Shown: positions 32,869-46,329 of the stretch, piece by piece
Numbering within the stretch: position 1 is the stretch's first letter
Layout: every line of letters begins with the position of its first letter
Assembly: GCA_022113835.1 (NCBI GenBank)
Contig: JAILWY010000028.1
Location: 3,286,001 to 3,350,000, forward strand
Reading direction: 5' to 3'
Length of the DNA stretch: 64,000 bases
Source of the DNA: Atopsyche davidsoni
Taxonomy: Eukaryota; Arthropoda; Insecta; Trichoptera; Hydrobiosidae
Translations under genes and position numbers: made by a program
Notes under the pieces: model-generated
The model's input: only the letters and a program-made list of their open reading frames with translations
Databases searched by the model: none
Told to the model about the DNA's origin: nothing

Positions 32869-34609
32869 AAAGAATTAACTTCTTTTGTAATACTTGTATA
32901 GAATATTTAAACATCTGACTCGAAACTGATAATAATTTTCAGTACGTCTTGAAATAATTTATATAAAGCAAGTATTTTTCAATAATTAAATTGAGTGTGC
33001 AGTCATTTGATAAAAATAACCCTATTTGGTTGATTGGCAAATATTATTGTAATAATTATTGTATTATTTAATATATTAGAAGATACATAAAAATACAATA
33101 CAATGCAAATTTTATGGCCAGACACAACTCATCATTGGTATAACTTGAGTTTAACAAGTGCGGGTGAGTACAATAAACTAGGTGGGGATGTAGTTAAAAT
33201 AATAATAAGGAGGAAGGGGTGTACAGTAAGAGAAGAGGGAGAACAGTTTCTGGTGCAAGAAGGAAGAAAAGAAAAAAGTGGTGAGAATGCTCAAACTGTG
33301 ATCGATCTCAAACTTATTTATTAACCAGTTACTGTACTGTTTTCGAAGATAAAGTAGTCAAGTTACAATGGTGGTTTTCTTAAGACTACCCCCTAATTCT
33401 GCATTTATATTATGAGGTTCACACCCTGTCATTAGTTGGTAGTATCTTTAATGTGGTAATGAGTTGAGGTAGGGAAAGCAATGTGTGAAAAAAACTCTTC
33501 ATATCTGCATTCACAATGTATGGGTTTTCTGTTTTTATTTGAGTTCTCTCCTACTCTACAACCGTTTCATCTGCAGTGGGACCAGCTTCCGCAGATCATC
33601 AAAGACGATGGTGATTTTATCGACCGGATAGCCTTGAGTTTAGATCCCAGAGAGGGCATTCTAGCCTTATTGATAAAACTTATTGAAGAATAAATAATGT
33701 TATGAATTAAACTTAACCGCTATTGTGAATAGCCATTATGGACATGTTAATATTACATTATGCATAAATATAGTAAAGTCAACAGCGTCCTTGTTTGTGT
33801 CTTTACCTAAGATTTTTTTGTGTAATTTCTAACCAGTTTCTATTTGTGGTATGACGTGTGTAGGCAGCTTAAAGCTATAAGCACACATACTCGTATATTG
33901 CAACACAATCGACAACCGAGCTGTAACCAGCCAATGTTGTCCTCTTTTGCGGTACTCACTTGGTAAAAAAACTTTTGAAACACACCCGATATAAGAGGAC
34001 ACTTATCGGTTATCGGTTGTGTTGCTACGTGTTTAGGCTGCACAAACATACCGTGACATGCAGACAATAAAGCTCTCATTCGCGGCCGAGGTCGGCGAGA
34101 CTGTGGACGGCTTCCTGGAGAGTGTTTTAAAGTAGTGCTTATGTAATTGGACAATACAACAATCAAATCTTACAAGACGCAATAAATTATTTTCACATGA
34201 AATAATAATTTAATTAAATTTTAAATAATTTGACGAAAAGTGCCCTCACGTGTAAAGACAACAAGTGTTTGGTGAAAATTCATTAGCGGTGTGCGGTGAG
34301 TCCAAATTCGAGACGCAATCATGCAAATAACCTATTTCATAATAAATACTACGAATATTATATATAAGAGTTTATTTAATATTTGTTTACACAAACAAAC
34401 AAATCGACCGAGCAATCGCCTTAATAATCACACACTGGTATTGTCTTTAATATAAAGCACGCAAAAACGCAAATACTCGTATATATATATTTTTTTCGGT
34501 TGATAATCGCAATGTCATATTTGTTGAGTATGTAACTGATATTAGATACAGTGTGTATAAAAATCAATTAAATTAAAAATAATATATTCACTTTCGATTG
34601 GCCCACAGG
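32869..34609 (+). repeat. Downstream module D, copy 1 (after gene 5)
   Basis: Recurs after genes 6, 7, 8 and 9. It holds a block with TGGGACCAGCTTCCGCAGAT (about 33577) and a GC-rich island at about 34078-34136. A 70-codon ORF at 33481-33693 is interrupted or shortened in the other copies, and I do not call it a gene. Confidence 0.75.
34078..34136. other. Conserved GC-rich island, copy 1 of 5
   Basis: ATTCGCGGCCGAGGTCGGCG followed by AGACTGTGGACGGCTTCCTG stands out in AT-rich DNA and is kept at about 40650, 47416, 55090 and 60580, once per unit. On the plus strand it can be read as AAEVGETVDGFLESVLK and a stop. It could be a relic exon or a regulatory element. Confidence 0.5.
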
Positions 34610-36074
34610 AGGTCAATTTATTTGATATCTGTGACCACGGAACGAGATGAGATCATACTTCATACATCTATTGGTACAGCGAACTGTTTGTTTTTGTTCT
34701 CTAAGCACCTGAAATAAAATCTGTGACCGGTCCACTCCTCGCTTCTACACTGTTAATAATGAGAGACATGCGAGCGAAGAGACTATTTTAGAGCTACAGT
34801 AGCTTTGTATCATTGTCAATGTCAACTTTCAGGGTTGCTCTAGTACTAAAACTATCAGCGTGGCCAGTTTTGCCTTTCAGTTCCTCCTTTCAGGCTGAAA
34901 ATAGCGTGCTTCGCATATGAGCGATCTGGTATCAAAAGGTTGGGCACACCTGGTCGGCTTCATATCAATATCACTGTGATGATAACACTTGTCATAGATC
35001 CGGAAACATATGACTGGGCGAAGATTCCCTTCGTCTCCAGGACGTTGCCACAGAAGTAGAAATATCTGATGGAGATCTCGCGATGGGGCGGAATTTTTTC
35101 TCGTCTTTCCAAAAGGTTCTGCTAAAAACTTTTCAGTGGCTTTTCATTTGCCTGCCCTGTCGCGGCGTGTGCTGTCTGCTCAGATAATAATAATTACAGT
35201 AGCTCGAGTAACTCAGATTCGCTCCATCAGTCGAGGCGACAGCTTCACTGATTTTGCTGGAGCATTCTGAGCCTCTAGTAATATTAAAACCCACTTGTGA
35301 TATATATTATTTTTATAGTGCGTATAATTTTGCCCTAAGGATACATCTGCACTAGTAAGTCTCATTTATTCATATACAATTTTTGTACTTCATATATATT
35401 CAATAATACATAATTGATCTGCTTCTTTTCAAAATACAATAAGTTTATAGTGAAATAGACATGGCGCCTGTCCTTCACATAATCGTAAATATAAATAAAT
35501 ATAATAGCAACAACATGATGTCATTTTCTCACTAGTTAATTTACCAGCTGGATGTTAAAATCGTTTAAAAGAATATCAATTCTCATATACTAGGGTAGAT
35601 GCAATTTTTATGGGATTTGAAGATATTCTGATTTGTATCATGGTAAAATATTTGCAATATTTCTACTCAGTGTTTAGAATCACCTTGTTTATAAAATAAT
35701 GCCACTTTTTTTATGAAGGCTCAATATTTTTTCATGTTTTCATGTGACAGCATATTTTCGTATCGCGGGCGATAAGCACAAAGCTAACAACTTTCTGATA
35801 TAAATTTATGAACTGTCTTATAATAATTTTAAATCAATGGCTATCGCTCAAAGAACACACACTATCACACTTATGATAACGAATGGTTATTTAATGCCCA
35901 AATATTAAGCACATCGCGATACAACTTAGAAACGGCTTGCTTGCCAATAGCTTTCTACTTGGCAAAACCATAAAAAAACTCCCAAAATAAAAGTATTTTG
36001 CGATACCCCATAAAAAGTCAATTTCGTATCATTTGTAAATTGAAAATAATGAAAAATAAACTTACTTGCAGAGA
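34610..36074 (+). repeat. Upstream module U, copy 2 (gene 6)
   Basis: Near-identical to copy 1 from the CTGTGACCGGTCCACTCC string onward. Initiator TCAGT at 35227-35231; possible UTR donor at 35278. The last 600 bases before the ATG differ from copy 1 by only a few bases. Confidence 0.75.
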
Positions 36075-39000
36075 ATGCAGATTACCATCCCCAATTGGTT
36101 GGTGGCACTGGCGGTCGTCGTCCACGTCGTGTACTTCTTGGGGAAGTGGACCAACAGCTTCTTCAGCAGGAAGGGGGTGCGCACCTTGCCTGGGGCGTGG
36201 CCCATCGTGGGGCATATGCTCAAGATTGTTCTCCGGAAGGAGCACTTCATGGTCCCCATCGAGCAAGCCTACAATGCCTTCCCTGAAGACAAGTTATATT
36301 CAGTTTTTTTTCATTTTAGCTATCAATAATGCTATTCTATCTAAGCTAAATCTTTAATTATACTAAATATTATTATTCTGTTGCAGGTATGTGGGGTACA
36401 TGCAGTTTGTCCGGCCGATCCTCCTCATCAAGGATTTGGACCTGATCAAGCAGATAACAGTCAAGGACTTCGATAATTTCCAGGACCACTTCGGAGTTGT
36501 CGACGAGAATGCTGATCCCCTCTTCGGAAAGAACCTCTTCTCGCTTAAAGGTAAAGACAAATAATGATTATACATAATACTTCGAGCTGACGCTCACTTG
36601 CAAGACTCCCTGGTGGAAAACCAATTGTGCCATCCACACCCTGATGTACCTGAGATTAAGGAAGTATGGCACCGGAAAGCGTTGCCTCTTGCTCCAGGAC
36701 AAATATTAAGTATGTTCAATGTTTATAGGGGAGAAGTGGCGTGACATGAGGGCCACGCTGAGCCCCGCCTTCACCAGCTCCAAGATGAGGAGCATGTTCG
36801 ACTTCGTGGCGGAGTGCGGGGACCAGATGGCCCAATATTTTTTAAGCCAGCTGGAAAACCCAGCTAACAAAGGTATTAAATGCATACTTTTAATATGTGA
36901 GTGTGTTTCCAAGAAACTAATTCCCCTATCGTCACATAAAGCGTATAAATGAGTTTGTACAAGAAAATCGAATAAAATGATTTATCATCATATAAACAGG
37001 CCAAGAGCACTTGTCGGTGGAGATGAAGGACGCCTTCACGCGCTACACCAACGACGTCATCGCCACCTCAGCCTTCGGGATCAAGGTGGACTCCCTCAAG
37101 GAGAGGGACAACGAGTTCTACAACATGGGCAAGCGCGTGTCAGACTTCGGCGGGCTAAAGCAGTTCAAGTTCTTCGGATTCACGTCTTTCCCGAAACTCA
37201 TGACTGTAATAATTACCACCACTATTTAAAAAAAAGATAAAAGGTTTCATGTATACTCAGAACGCTTCAATTTTGCTTATAACCCAAGCTTAGATTGTCT
37301 AAGATCTAGAGTAGCATAACTAACCATTGATAGGTCGGAGGGTTGCTTCTAGTCATCGTGTGTAGTGATCTCACAATTGATTCTTTACAGTTTTTCAAGA
37401 TTACCTTTTTCGATGCGGACGTGTCGGCGTTCTTTCGGCAACTCGTGGGCAGCACCATGCGTATGCGCGAGGAGAAGAATATCCTGCGACCGGATATGAT
37501 CCAACTACTCATGGATGCCCGGCGAGGGGCTCTGCGACACGAGGGTGCTACCGACACGGAGGACGCCGGCTTCGCCACTGTGCAGGAGTCGGCCCTCGGC
37601 AAGCAGCAGTCCAAGAGAAGTGAGTGCACCACAGCCACGGAGCCAGGTCTTAGAGCCTTTGCCCATCCCTCCAAACACCAGGATTCAAAGCGCAATGAAC
37701 AAGGAAAATTTTAAAAGATTCTCTTTGCAGACTGGACAGACGATGACCTGACAGCTCAAGCCATCCTGTTTTTCATTGCTGGCTTCGACACGGCCTCCAC
37801 GCTGCTGTGTTTCATGGTGCACGAGCTGATGGTGCACCCGGAGATACAGCGCCGCCTGCAAGAGGAGGTGGACTCGGTGACCACCCGCTGCGGCGGCAAG
37901 ATCACCTACGCCGAGCTCAACGCCATGAAGTACATGGACATGGTCGTCTCGGGTTAGACATCCCACTCACTACTAGTGATGCATGCAAAGCCCACCAGGA
38001 GAAGCCGGACTGCTCTTCTGCTGACCCCTGATGATGTGATAACGCCTCTTTTTTTTCAGAGACCCTGAGACTTTGGCCACCTGCAATAGCCATGGACAGG
38101 ATGTGCGCCAAGACATACACACTGCCTCCTCCGTACCCAGGGGGCAAGTCTTTCACGGTGAGACAAAAATACAAAATTATCTGTCTCGATAACTGATAGT
38201 TGTAAACATAAGAACCGTGATAGCAAATTCGAGTTTTTTGACCATTTGCTTGTACCTATTGCGAAAAATTGACAAATCAAAAAAATTTAAATGCAGAAAG
38301 TTAGATACATCTTTTTTTCTACAACAATTTTTTTTATATGTTATAATTTACTTTTAATATGATAAATATGTGTTTTTCCGATTGAAGTCTCGGGAATGAA
38401 GTTTCGCGATGTTCCTGTTCCAAGAATCTTAAACATTTATGACTCTTTTTTTTCAATTGGAATTAAAAGATTAATTATAAACCCTCCTGTTGGGATTACT
38501 TTGGAAATTCAAAAAAAAAAAATCTTTAACAAACTTTGGTTTTGAAAGTCGTCATTTTATCCAATTTATCAACATCTTCAAGATTTTATTTTACCCTGAA
38601 AATGGACGTTGATTAAATAATAAAAAATAGATAAATATAATAAATAGTTTTTTCCATACTATGTAAAAAAATCTTTCGACATAGTAAAATAAAGTGACAA
38701 TTAAATTAATAAAATTGCAAAGAGACATAAATGTTTAAGAATCTTGGAACAGGAACATCGCGAAACTCCAATCCCGAAATTTCAATCGGAAAAACACATG
38801 TTTATCATATTAAAAGTAAATTATTTTTGTAAAAAGTAAAAAGAATTTGCTCTCACGACTTTTAATAAATATAACTGCCGAAAAACCAATATAAGCCACC
38901 AGGTAATTAAAAATCAGGTCGCTGTTGCAGGTAGAAAAGGGGGAGCCTATCTGGCTGCCCATCGTCGGCATCCACCACGACCCGCGATACTACAAGGACC

Positions 39001-39458
39001 CCATGAAATTTGACCCTGAAAGGTTCTCCGACGAGAACAAAGGTTCTATCCAACCCTTGGCGTTTTCCCCATTCGGATTCGGCCCCAGGAACTGCATCGG
39101 TAAGGCCAAAAAATCATTCCGATAGCTTCCCACCGACATGTTGGATAAGCAAATGGCAGCTATATAAACAAGTTGATAAAGCATGCTATAGTAAAACACA
39201 CCCACTTGTGCAATATGGCGGTACAAATTATCCTCCAGGTGGTCTTGACTTGCCGGAGGAGTCACAGCACTTGTCTGTTCGCCAGGTTCGAGGTTCGCGC
39301 TGATGGAGGCGAAGGCGGTGATGTTCCACCTGCTGGCCAAGTTCGACTTCGTCGTCTCGGAGAAGACGGAAATCCCCATCCAGCTCGCCACCAACACCTT
39401 CAACATGCAGGCGAAGAATGGATTTTGGACGGGATTGAAGAAGAGGAGTGTTGCTTGA
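36075..39458 (+). CDS. CYP9-like: CYP9-like cytochrome P450, gene 6
   Basis: Nine exons: 36075-36292, 36387-36550, 36729-36872, 37000-37205, 37391-37619, 37731-37952, 38060-38157, 38931-39099, 39286-39458; 540 residues. It differs from gene 5 at only a few coding positions (for example HLSVEM for [14 protein letters not shown] for STMRVREE), with all catalytic motifs intact. Introns are also near-identical, including the element in intron 7, so the duplication is very recent. Unlike genes 5 and 7, its intron 5 has an in-frame stop. It could be a true tandem duplicate or an uncollapsed haplotype in the assembly; distinct 3' flanks favour the first. Confidence 0.95.
38210..38866 (-). mobile_element. 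Long-inverted-repeat element in intron 7 of gene 6
   Basis: Same insertion point as in gene 5. It keeps about 40 bases of the right arm (AATCGGAAAAACACATG and neighbours) that the gene 5 copy has lost. The right flank reads AAATAT instead of AAACAT. Confidence 0.7.
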
Positions 39459-41193
39459 AATGAATTTATTTTATTTGTAATACTTGTATAGAATATTTAA
39501 ACTTCTGACTCGAAACTGAGTTTTCGATATTTTTATACGTTCGATTTTTTTGAGTAAAGCAAGTATTTTGCAATAATTCAATAAAATTGAGTGTTCAGTC
39601 ATTTGATCAAAATAACCCTATTTGGCTGAATGGAAAATATTATTGTAATAATTATTTTATAATTTAATATATTAGAAGATTCACAAAAATACAATGCATA
39701 TTTAATGGCCATACACAATTCATCATTGTTATAACTTTAGTTTAACAAGTGCGGGTGTGTACAGTAAACTAGGTGGGGGTGTAGTTAAAATAATAATAAA
39801 GAGGAAGGGGTGTATACAGTAAGGGAAGAGGGAGAACAGTTTCTGGTGCAAGAAGGAAGAAAAGAAAAAAGTGGTGAGAATCCTCAAACTGTGATCGAAA
39901 ACTTAAAACTTATTTATTAACCAGTTACTGTACTATTTCCGAAGATAAAGTAGTCTAGTTACAATGGTGGTTTTCTTATGACTACCCCCTAATTCTGCAT
40001 TTAGATTATGAGGTTCACACCCTGTCATTAGTTGGTAGTATCTTTAATGTGGTAATGAGTTGAGGTAGGGAAAGAAATTTATGAAAAAAACTCTTCATTG
40101 CAGCATACACAATGTATGGGTTTTTTGTTTTTATTTGAGTTCTCTCCTACTCTACAACCATTTCATCAGCAGTGGGACCAGCTTCCGCAGATCATCAAAG
40201 ACGATGGTGATTTTATCGACCGGATAGCCTTGAGTTTAGATCCCTTATTGATAAAACTTATTGAAGAATAAATAATGTTATGAATTATACATAACCGCTA
40301 TTGTGAATAGCCATTATGGACATGTTAATATTACATTATGCATAAATATAGTAAAGTCAACAGCGTCCTTGTTTGCGTCTTTACCTAAGATTTTTATGTG
40401 TAATTTCTAACCAGTTGCTATTTGTGGTATGACGTGTGTAGGCAGCTTAAGGCTATACGCAAACATATATTGCAACAAAAACGACAACCGAGCTGTAACC
40501 AGCCAATGCCGTCTTCTTTTTTGCGGTACTCACTTGGTAAAAAAGCTTTTGAAACACACCCGATATGAGAGGACACTTATCGGTTATCGGTTGTGTTGCT
40601 GCGTGTTTAGGCTGCACAAACATACCGTGACGTGCGGACAATAAAGCTCTCATTCGCGGCCGAGGTCGGCGAGACTGTGGACGGCTTCCTGGAGAGTGTT
40701 TTAAAGTAGTGCTTATGTAATCGGACAAAACATCAATCAAATCTTACAAGACGCAATAATTTATTTTCACATGAAATAATAATTTAATTAAATTTTAAAT
40801 AATTTGACGAAAAGTGCCCTCAAGCGTAAAGACAACAAGTGTTTGGTGAAAATTCATTAGCGGTGAGTCCAAAATCGAGACGAATGTAAATGACCCTATT
40901 AAATCACGCAAATATCCTATTTTATAATAAATACTACGAATATTATATATAAGAGTTTATTTAATATTTGTTTACACAAACAAACAAATCGACCGAGCAA
41001 TCGGCTTAATAATCACACACTGGTATTGTCTTTAATATAAAGCACGCAAAAACGCAAATACTCGTATATATATATATTTTTCGGTTGACAATCGCAATGT
41101 CATATTTGTCGAGTTTATAACTGATATTAGATACAGTGTGTATAAAAATAAAATAACTTAAAAGTAATATATTCACTTTCGATTGGCCCACAG
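39459..41193 (+). repeat. Downstream module D, copy 2 (after gene 6)
   Basis: AATAAA at 39580-39585 is the likely polyadenylation signal of gene 6. The module then follows copy 1 with small indels; the GC-rich island is at about 40650-40708. Confidence 0.75.
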
Positions 41194-43725
41194 GAGGTCA
41201 ATTTATTTAATATCTGTGACCACTAAACGAGATGAGATCATACTTCATACATCTATTGGTACTGCGAACTGTTTGTTTTTGTTCTCTAAGCACCTGAAAT
41301 AAAATCTGTGACCGGTCCACTCCTCGCTTCTACACTGTTAATAATGAGAGACATGCGAGCGAAGAGACTATTTTAGAGCTACAGTAGCTTTGTATCATTG
41401 TCAATGTCAACTTTCAGGGTTGCTCTAGTATTAAAACTATCGGCGTGGCCAGTTTTGCCTTTCAGTTCCTTCTTTCAGGATGAAAATAGCGTGCTTCGCA
41501 TATGAGCGATCTGGTATCAAAAGGTTGGGCACACCTGGTCGGCTTCATATCAATATCACTGTGATGATAACACTTGTCATAGATCCGGAAACATATGACT
41601 GGGCGAAGATTCCCTTCGTCTCCAGGACGTTGCCACAGAAGTAGAAATATCTGAAGGAGATCTCGCGAAGGGCGGAATATTTCCTCGTCTTTCCAAAAGG
41701 TTCTGCTAAAAAATTTTCAGCGGCACTTCATTTGCCGGCCCTGTCTGCTCAGATAATAATAATTACAGTAACTCGAGTAACTCAGATTCGCTCCATCAGT
41801 CGAGGCGACAGCTTCACTGATTTTGCTGGAGCATTCTGAGCCTCTAATAATATATTATAAAAATATTAAAACCCACTTGTGACTAAAACACTAATCATTG
41901 TGATATATTTTTTTTTTATAGTGCGTATAATTTTTTCCTAAGGATACATCTGCACTAGTAAGTCTCATTTATTCATGTACAATTTTTGTACTTCATATAA
42001 CATAATTGATCTGCTTCTTTTCAAAATATAATAAGTTTATAGTTTTTCTAGTAAAAAAGACATGGCGTCTGTCCTTCACATAATCATAAATACAAAAGCA
42101 ACACCATGATGTCATTTTCTCACTAGTTCATTTACCAGCTATCTAGTTAAAATCGTTTAAAAGAAGATCAATTCTCATATACTAGGGTAGATGCAATTTT
42201 CATGGGATTTGAAGATATTCTGATTTGTATCATGGTAAAATATTTGCAATATTTGTACTCCGTGTTTAGAATCACTTTGTTTATAATTTAATGCCACTTT
42301 TTTATGAAGGCTCAATATTTTTTCGCAACACACTATTTATCATGTTTTCGTTTATTTGAAATAACTAAATCGTCAGCAAACACCCTTAAAGTACCACTTC
42401 TTAATATTTTTTTTTGCTAAATACATGTAATAATAATAAAATCAAGCAATGATATTAATAACGATTATAATTGATCGATTTTATACTCAGAACCAGCGCC
42501 TTGAGAATAAATCGTATTAAGTTATTATTTTTCAAGGTGGCATTTCATTATAGAGGTTCAATAATAGAGATTTATAAATATTTATTTACTTGACGATAAC
42601 AAGGAAACTGTACTTAAATATAATAAATTAAAATTTAAAAAAATATGCACCATCATGCTTCTGCCTATAATTTTTTTTTAATTAGCCAGTCTAGGCTAAA
42701 ATTTTTATCAGAAATCACTAGCTCATTAAAAACTGACTAAAACTTACAATGTCATCGTGTGACAGCAAATTTTCATATCTGAGGCGATAACCACAACTGT
42801 CTGATATGAATTTATGAACTCTCTGATAATAATTTTAAATTAATGGCTATCGCTCAAAAAACACCCACTTTTAAACCCGCTACTACATTTTATGATAACG
42901 AATGGATATTTAATTTCTAGCAGATCGCCATGTTTATACTATGAACATACAATTGTAGAGTATGCCCAAATCTTAAGGCAGTTGCTTCCAGCTTTACCTG
43001 GCGAAATCGTGTCATTCAATTAATTTAATTGTCACTTTATTTATACATATCGCAAGTTGATTTTTTTACAGAGTATTGAGAAAACTATAAATTATATTGA
43101 CCTATTTTTTTTTTATTTAATTAACGTCCATTTTCAGGGTAAAATAAAATCTTGAAGATGTTGAAAAATTGGATAAAATGACGACTTTTCAAAACTAAAG
43201 TTTGTTAAAGATTTTTTTTTTTTTAATTTTTAAAATAAAATATCGCACAGGTTTTATATTTAATCTTTTAATTTCAATTTAAAAAAATGACTTTTAATGT
43301 TTAGGACTCTTGGAAAAGGGACATGACGAATCTCCAAATTCCTACACTTCAATCGGAAAAACACATATTTATCATATTAATAGTAAATTTATTAGAAATA
43401 AAAATATATTCTGTTCGGAAAAAGGGATGTATCTAACTTTTGACATTTAAATTTTTTTGATTGGTGTACTTGATTTTTTGCAAAACGGACTAGAAAATGA
43501 TAAAAAAAAACTCAATTATGGAACCTAGACCCTTAAGCACATCGCGATACAACTTAGAAACGGTTTGCTATTAGTCAATAGCTTTCTACTTTGCGTCGTT
43601 TACTTAGGCAAAACCATTAAAAAAATCCCAAAATAAGAGTATTTTGCGATACCCCATAAAAAATCAATTTCGTATCATTTGTAATTAAAAAAATAAATAA
43701 TGAAAAATAAACTTACTTTCAGAGA
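41194..43725 (+). repeat. Upstream module U, copy 3 (gene 7), with two insertions
   Basis: Initiator TCAGT at 41796-41800. Relative to copies 1 and 2 it carries an unrecognised AT-rich insertion of about 430 bases (about 42320-42755) and the TTAA MITE at 42977-43532. The candidate UTR donor seen in copies 1 and 2 reads AT here, so gene 7 must use another donor or that assignment is wrong. Confidence 0.7.
42977..43532 (+). mobile_element. TTAA-flanked MITE, copy 2 (556 bp)
   Basis: Flanked by TTAA at 42973-42976 and 43533-43536. The empty site survives in the modules of genes 5 and 6 as CCCAAATATTAAGCACATCG, which proves a precise insertion with TTAA duplication. Internal sequence matches 22129-22683. 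Confidence 0.85.
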
Positions 43726-46329
43726 ATGCAGATTACCATCCCCAATTGGTTGGTGGTACTGGCGGTCGTCGTCCAGGTCGTGTACTTCTTAGGGAAATGG
43801 ACCAACAGCTTCTTCAGAAGGAAGGGGGTGCGCACCTTGCCGGGGGCGTGGCCCATCTTGGGGAATATGCTCAATATTGTTCTCCGGAAGGAGCACTTCA
43901 TGGTCCTCGTCGAGCAAGCCTACGATGCCTTCCCTGAAGACAAGTTATATTCAGTTTTTACATTTTAGTTATCATTAATCAAACAACACGTTATGTATCA
44001 TATAAAGATATTCTATCTAAACAATCAAAAAAATAAATTATGTGTTCATAAATTGCAGGTATGTGGGGTACATGCAGTTTGTCCGGCCGATCCTCCTCAT
44101 CAAGGATTTGGACCTGATCAAGCAGATAACAGTCAAGGACTTCGATAATTTCCAGGACCACTTCGGAGTTTTCGACGAGCATGCTGATCCCCTCTTTGGA
44201 AAGAACCTCTTCTCACTTAAAGGTAAAGACAAATAACGATTATACATAACACTTAGAGCTCACTTGCAAGACTCTTCAAGACAAGTACTCTCACTGTGTA
44301 TAGGGGAGAAGTGGCGAGACATGAGGGCCACGCTCAGCCCCGCCTTCACCAGCTCCAAGATGAAGAACATGTTCGACTTCGTGGTGGAGTGCGGTGACCA
44401 GATGACCCAATACTTCTTAAATCAGCTGGAGAATCCAGACAACAAAGGTACTTTATTATGTGACGTGTGTTGCTGTATGACGGGATATTAAAATAAAACT
44501 ATACAATTACTTCTGACATATTAGGGCAGGAGTACCTGACGGTGGAGATGAAGGACGCCTTCACGCGTTACACCAATGACGTCATCGCCACATCAGCCTT
44601 CGGCATCAAGGTGGACTCCCTCAAGGACAGGGACAACGAGTTCTACAACATGGGCAAGCGCGTGACAGACTTCAGCGGACTAAAGCTGTTCAAGTTCTTC
44701 GGATTCACGTCTTTCCCGAAACTCATGACTGTAATAAAAAATGATAAATGGTTTCATGTTTACTCAAAACGCTTTAATTTTGCTTATAACCCAAGCTTAG
44801 ATAGTCTAAAATAGTCTAAGATCTAGAGTAGCATAACTAACCATTGGTAGGTCGGTGGGTTGCTTCTAGTCATCGTGTGTAGTGATCTCACAATGTATTC
44901 ATTACAGTTCTTCAAGATTACCTTTTTCGATGCGGACGTGTCGGCGTTCTTCCGGCAACTCGTGGGCAGCACCATGCGTGTGCGCGAGGAGAAGAATATC
45001 CAGCGGGCGGATATGATCCAACTGCTCATGGATGCCCGGCGAGGGGCTCTGCGACACGAGGGTGCTACCGACACGGAGGACGCCGGCTTCGCCACTGTGC
45101 AGGAGTCGGCCCTCGGCAAGCAGCAGTCCAAGAGAAGTGAGTGCACCACAGTCACGGAGGCAGGTCTTAGAGCCTTTGCCCATCCCTCCAAACACCAGGA
45201 TTCAAAGCACAATGAACAAGGACAATTTGAAAAGATTCTCTTTGCAGACTGGACAGACGATGACCTGACAGCCCAAGCCATCCTGTTTTTCATTGCTGGC
45301 TTCGACACGGCCTCCACGCTGCTGTGTTTCATGGTGCACGAGCTGATGGTGCACCCGGAGATACAGCGCCGCCTGCAAGAGGAGGTGGACTCGGTGACCA
45401 CCCGCTGCGGCGGCAAGATCACCTACGCCGAGCTCAACGCCATGAAGTACATGGACATGGTCGTCTCAGGTTAGACATCCTTAGTGCTGCATGCATATCC
45501 CACCGTTAGAAGGTGGACTGCTCTTCTGCTGACCGCTGATGATGTGATAACGCCCCTTTAACTTTCAGAGAGCTTGAGACTCTGGCCGCCTGCAATAGTC
45601 ATGGACAGGATGTGCGCCAAGACATACACACTGCCTCCTCCGTACCCAGGGGGCAAGTCTTTCACGGTGAGACACAAATACAACATAAACATTATCTGTC
45701 AAAACTGTAACTATCGAAAAGGCATATGAACTACCGGATAATCATAAATAACTATATCTAGAGTAAGAAGAGGAGAGCATGTACCAAAACACACGGTATT
45801 ATAAATCAGGTCGCTGTTGCAGGTAGAAAAGGGGGAGCCCATCTGGCTGCCCATCGTCGGCATCCACCACGACCCGCGATACTACAAGGACCCCATGAAA
45901 TTTGACCCTGAAAGGTTCTCCGACGAGAACAAAGGTTCTATCCTACCCATGGCGTTTTCCCCATTCGGATTCGGCCCCAGGAACTGCATCGGTAAGGCCA
46001 AAAAATCATTCCGATATTCTAAAAAATAAATATAACTCAAGACCGACATAAGCATGCTATAGTAAAACACACCCACTTGTGCAATATGGCGGTACAAGTT
46101 ATCCTCCAGGTGGTCTTGACTTGCCGGAGAAGTCACAGCACTTGTCTGTTCGCCAGGTTCGAGGTTCGCGCTGATGGAGGCGAAGGCGGTGATGTTCCAC
46201 CTGCTGGCCAAGTTCGACTTCGTCGTCTCGGAGAAGACGGAAATCCCCATCCAGCTCGCCACCAACACCTTCAACATGCAGGCGAAGAATGGATTTTGGA
46301 CGGGATTGAAGAAGAGGAGTGTTGCTTGA
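43726..46329 (+). CDS. CYP9-like: CYP9-like cytochrome P450, gene 7
   Basis: Nine exons: 43726-43943, 44059-44222, 44304-44447, 44525-44730, 44908-45136, 45248-45469, 45569-45666, 45823-45991, 46157-46329; 540 residues. Motifs: [23 protein letters not shown] and [10 protein letters not shown]. It is the sister of the gene 5/6 pair, more diverged in exons 1-4 and almost the same from exon 5 on. Introns 2 and 7 are short (81 and 156 nt) and lack the insertions of genes 5 and 6, so they show the ancestral form. Intron 5 (111 nt) is open in frame as in gene 5. A polyadenylation signal AATAAA lies at 46451-46456. Confidence 0.95.

Noticed and set aside
33481..33693. 70-codon ORF containing DQLPQIIKDDGDFIDRIALS
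   Set aside because: The aligned segments in other D modules have indels or stops and no shared start; it is more likely part of the repeated non-coding module.
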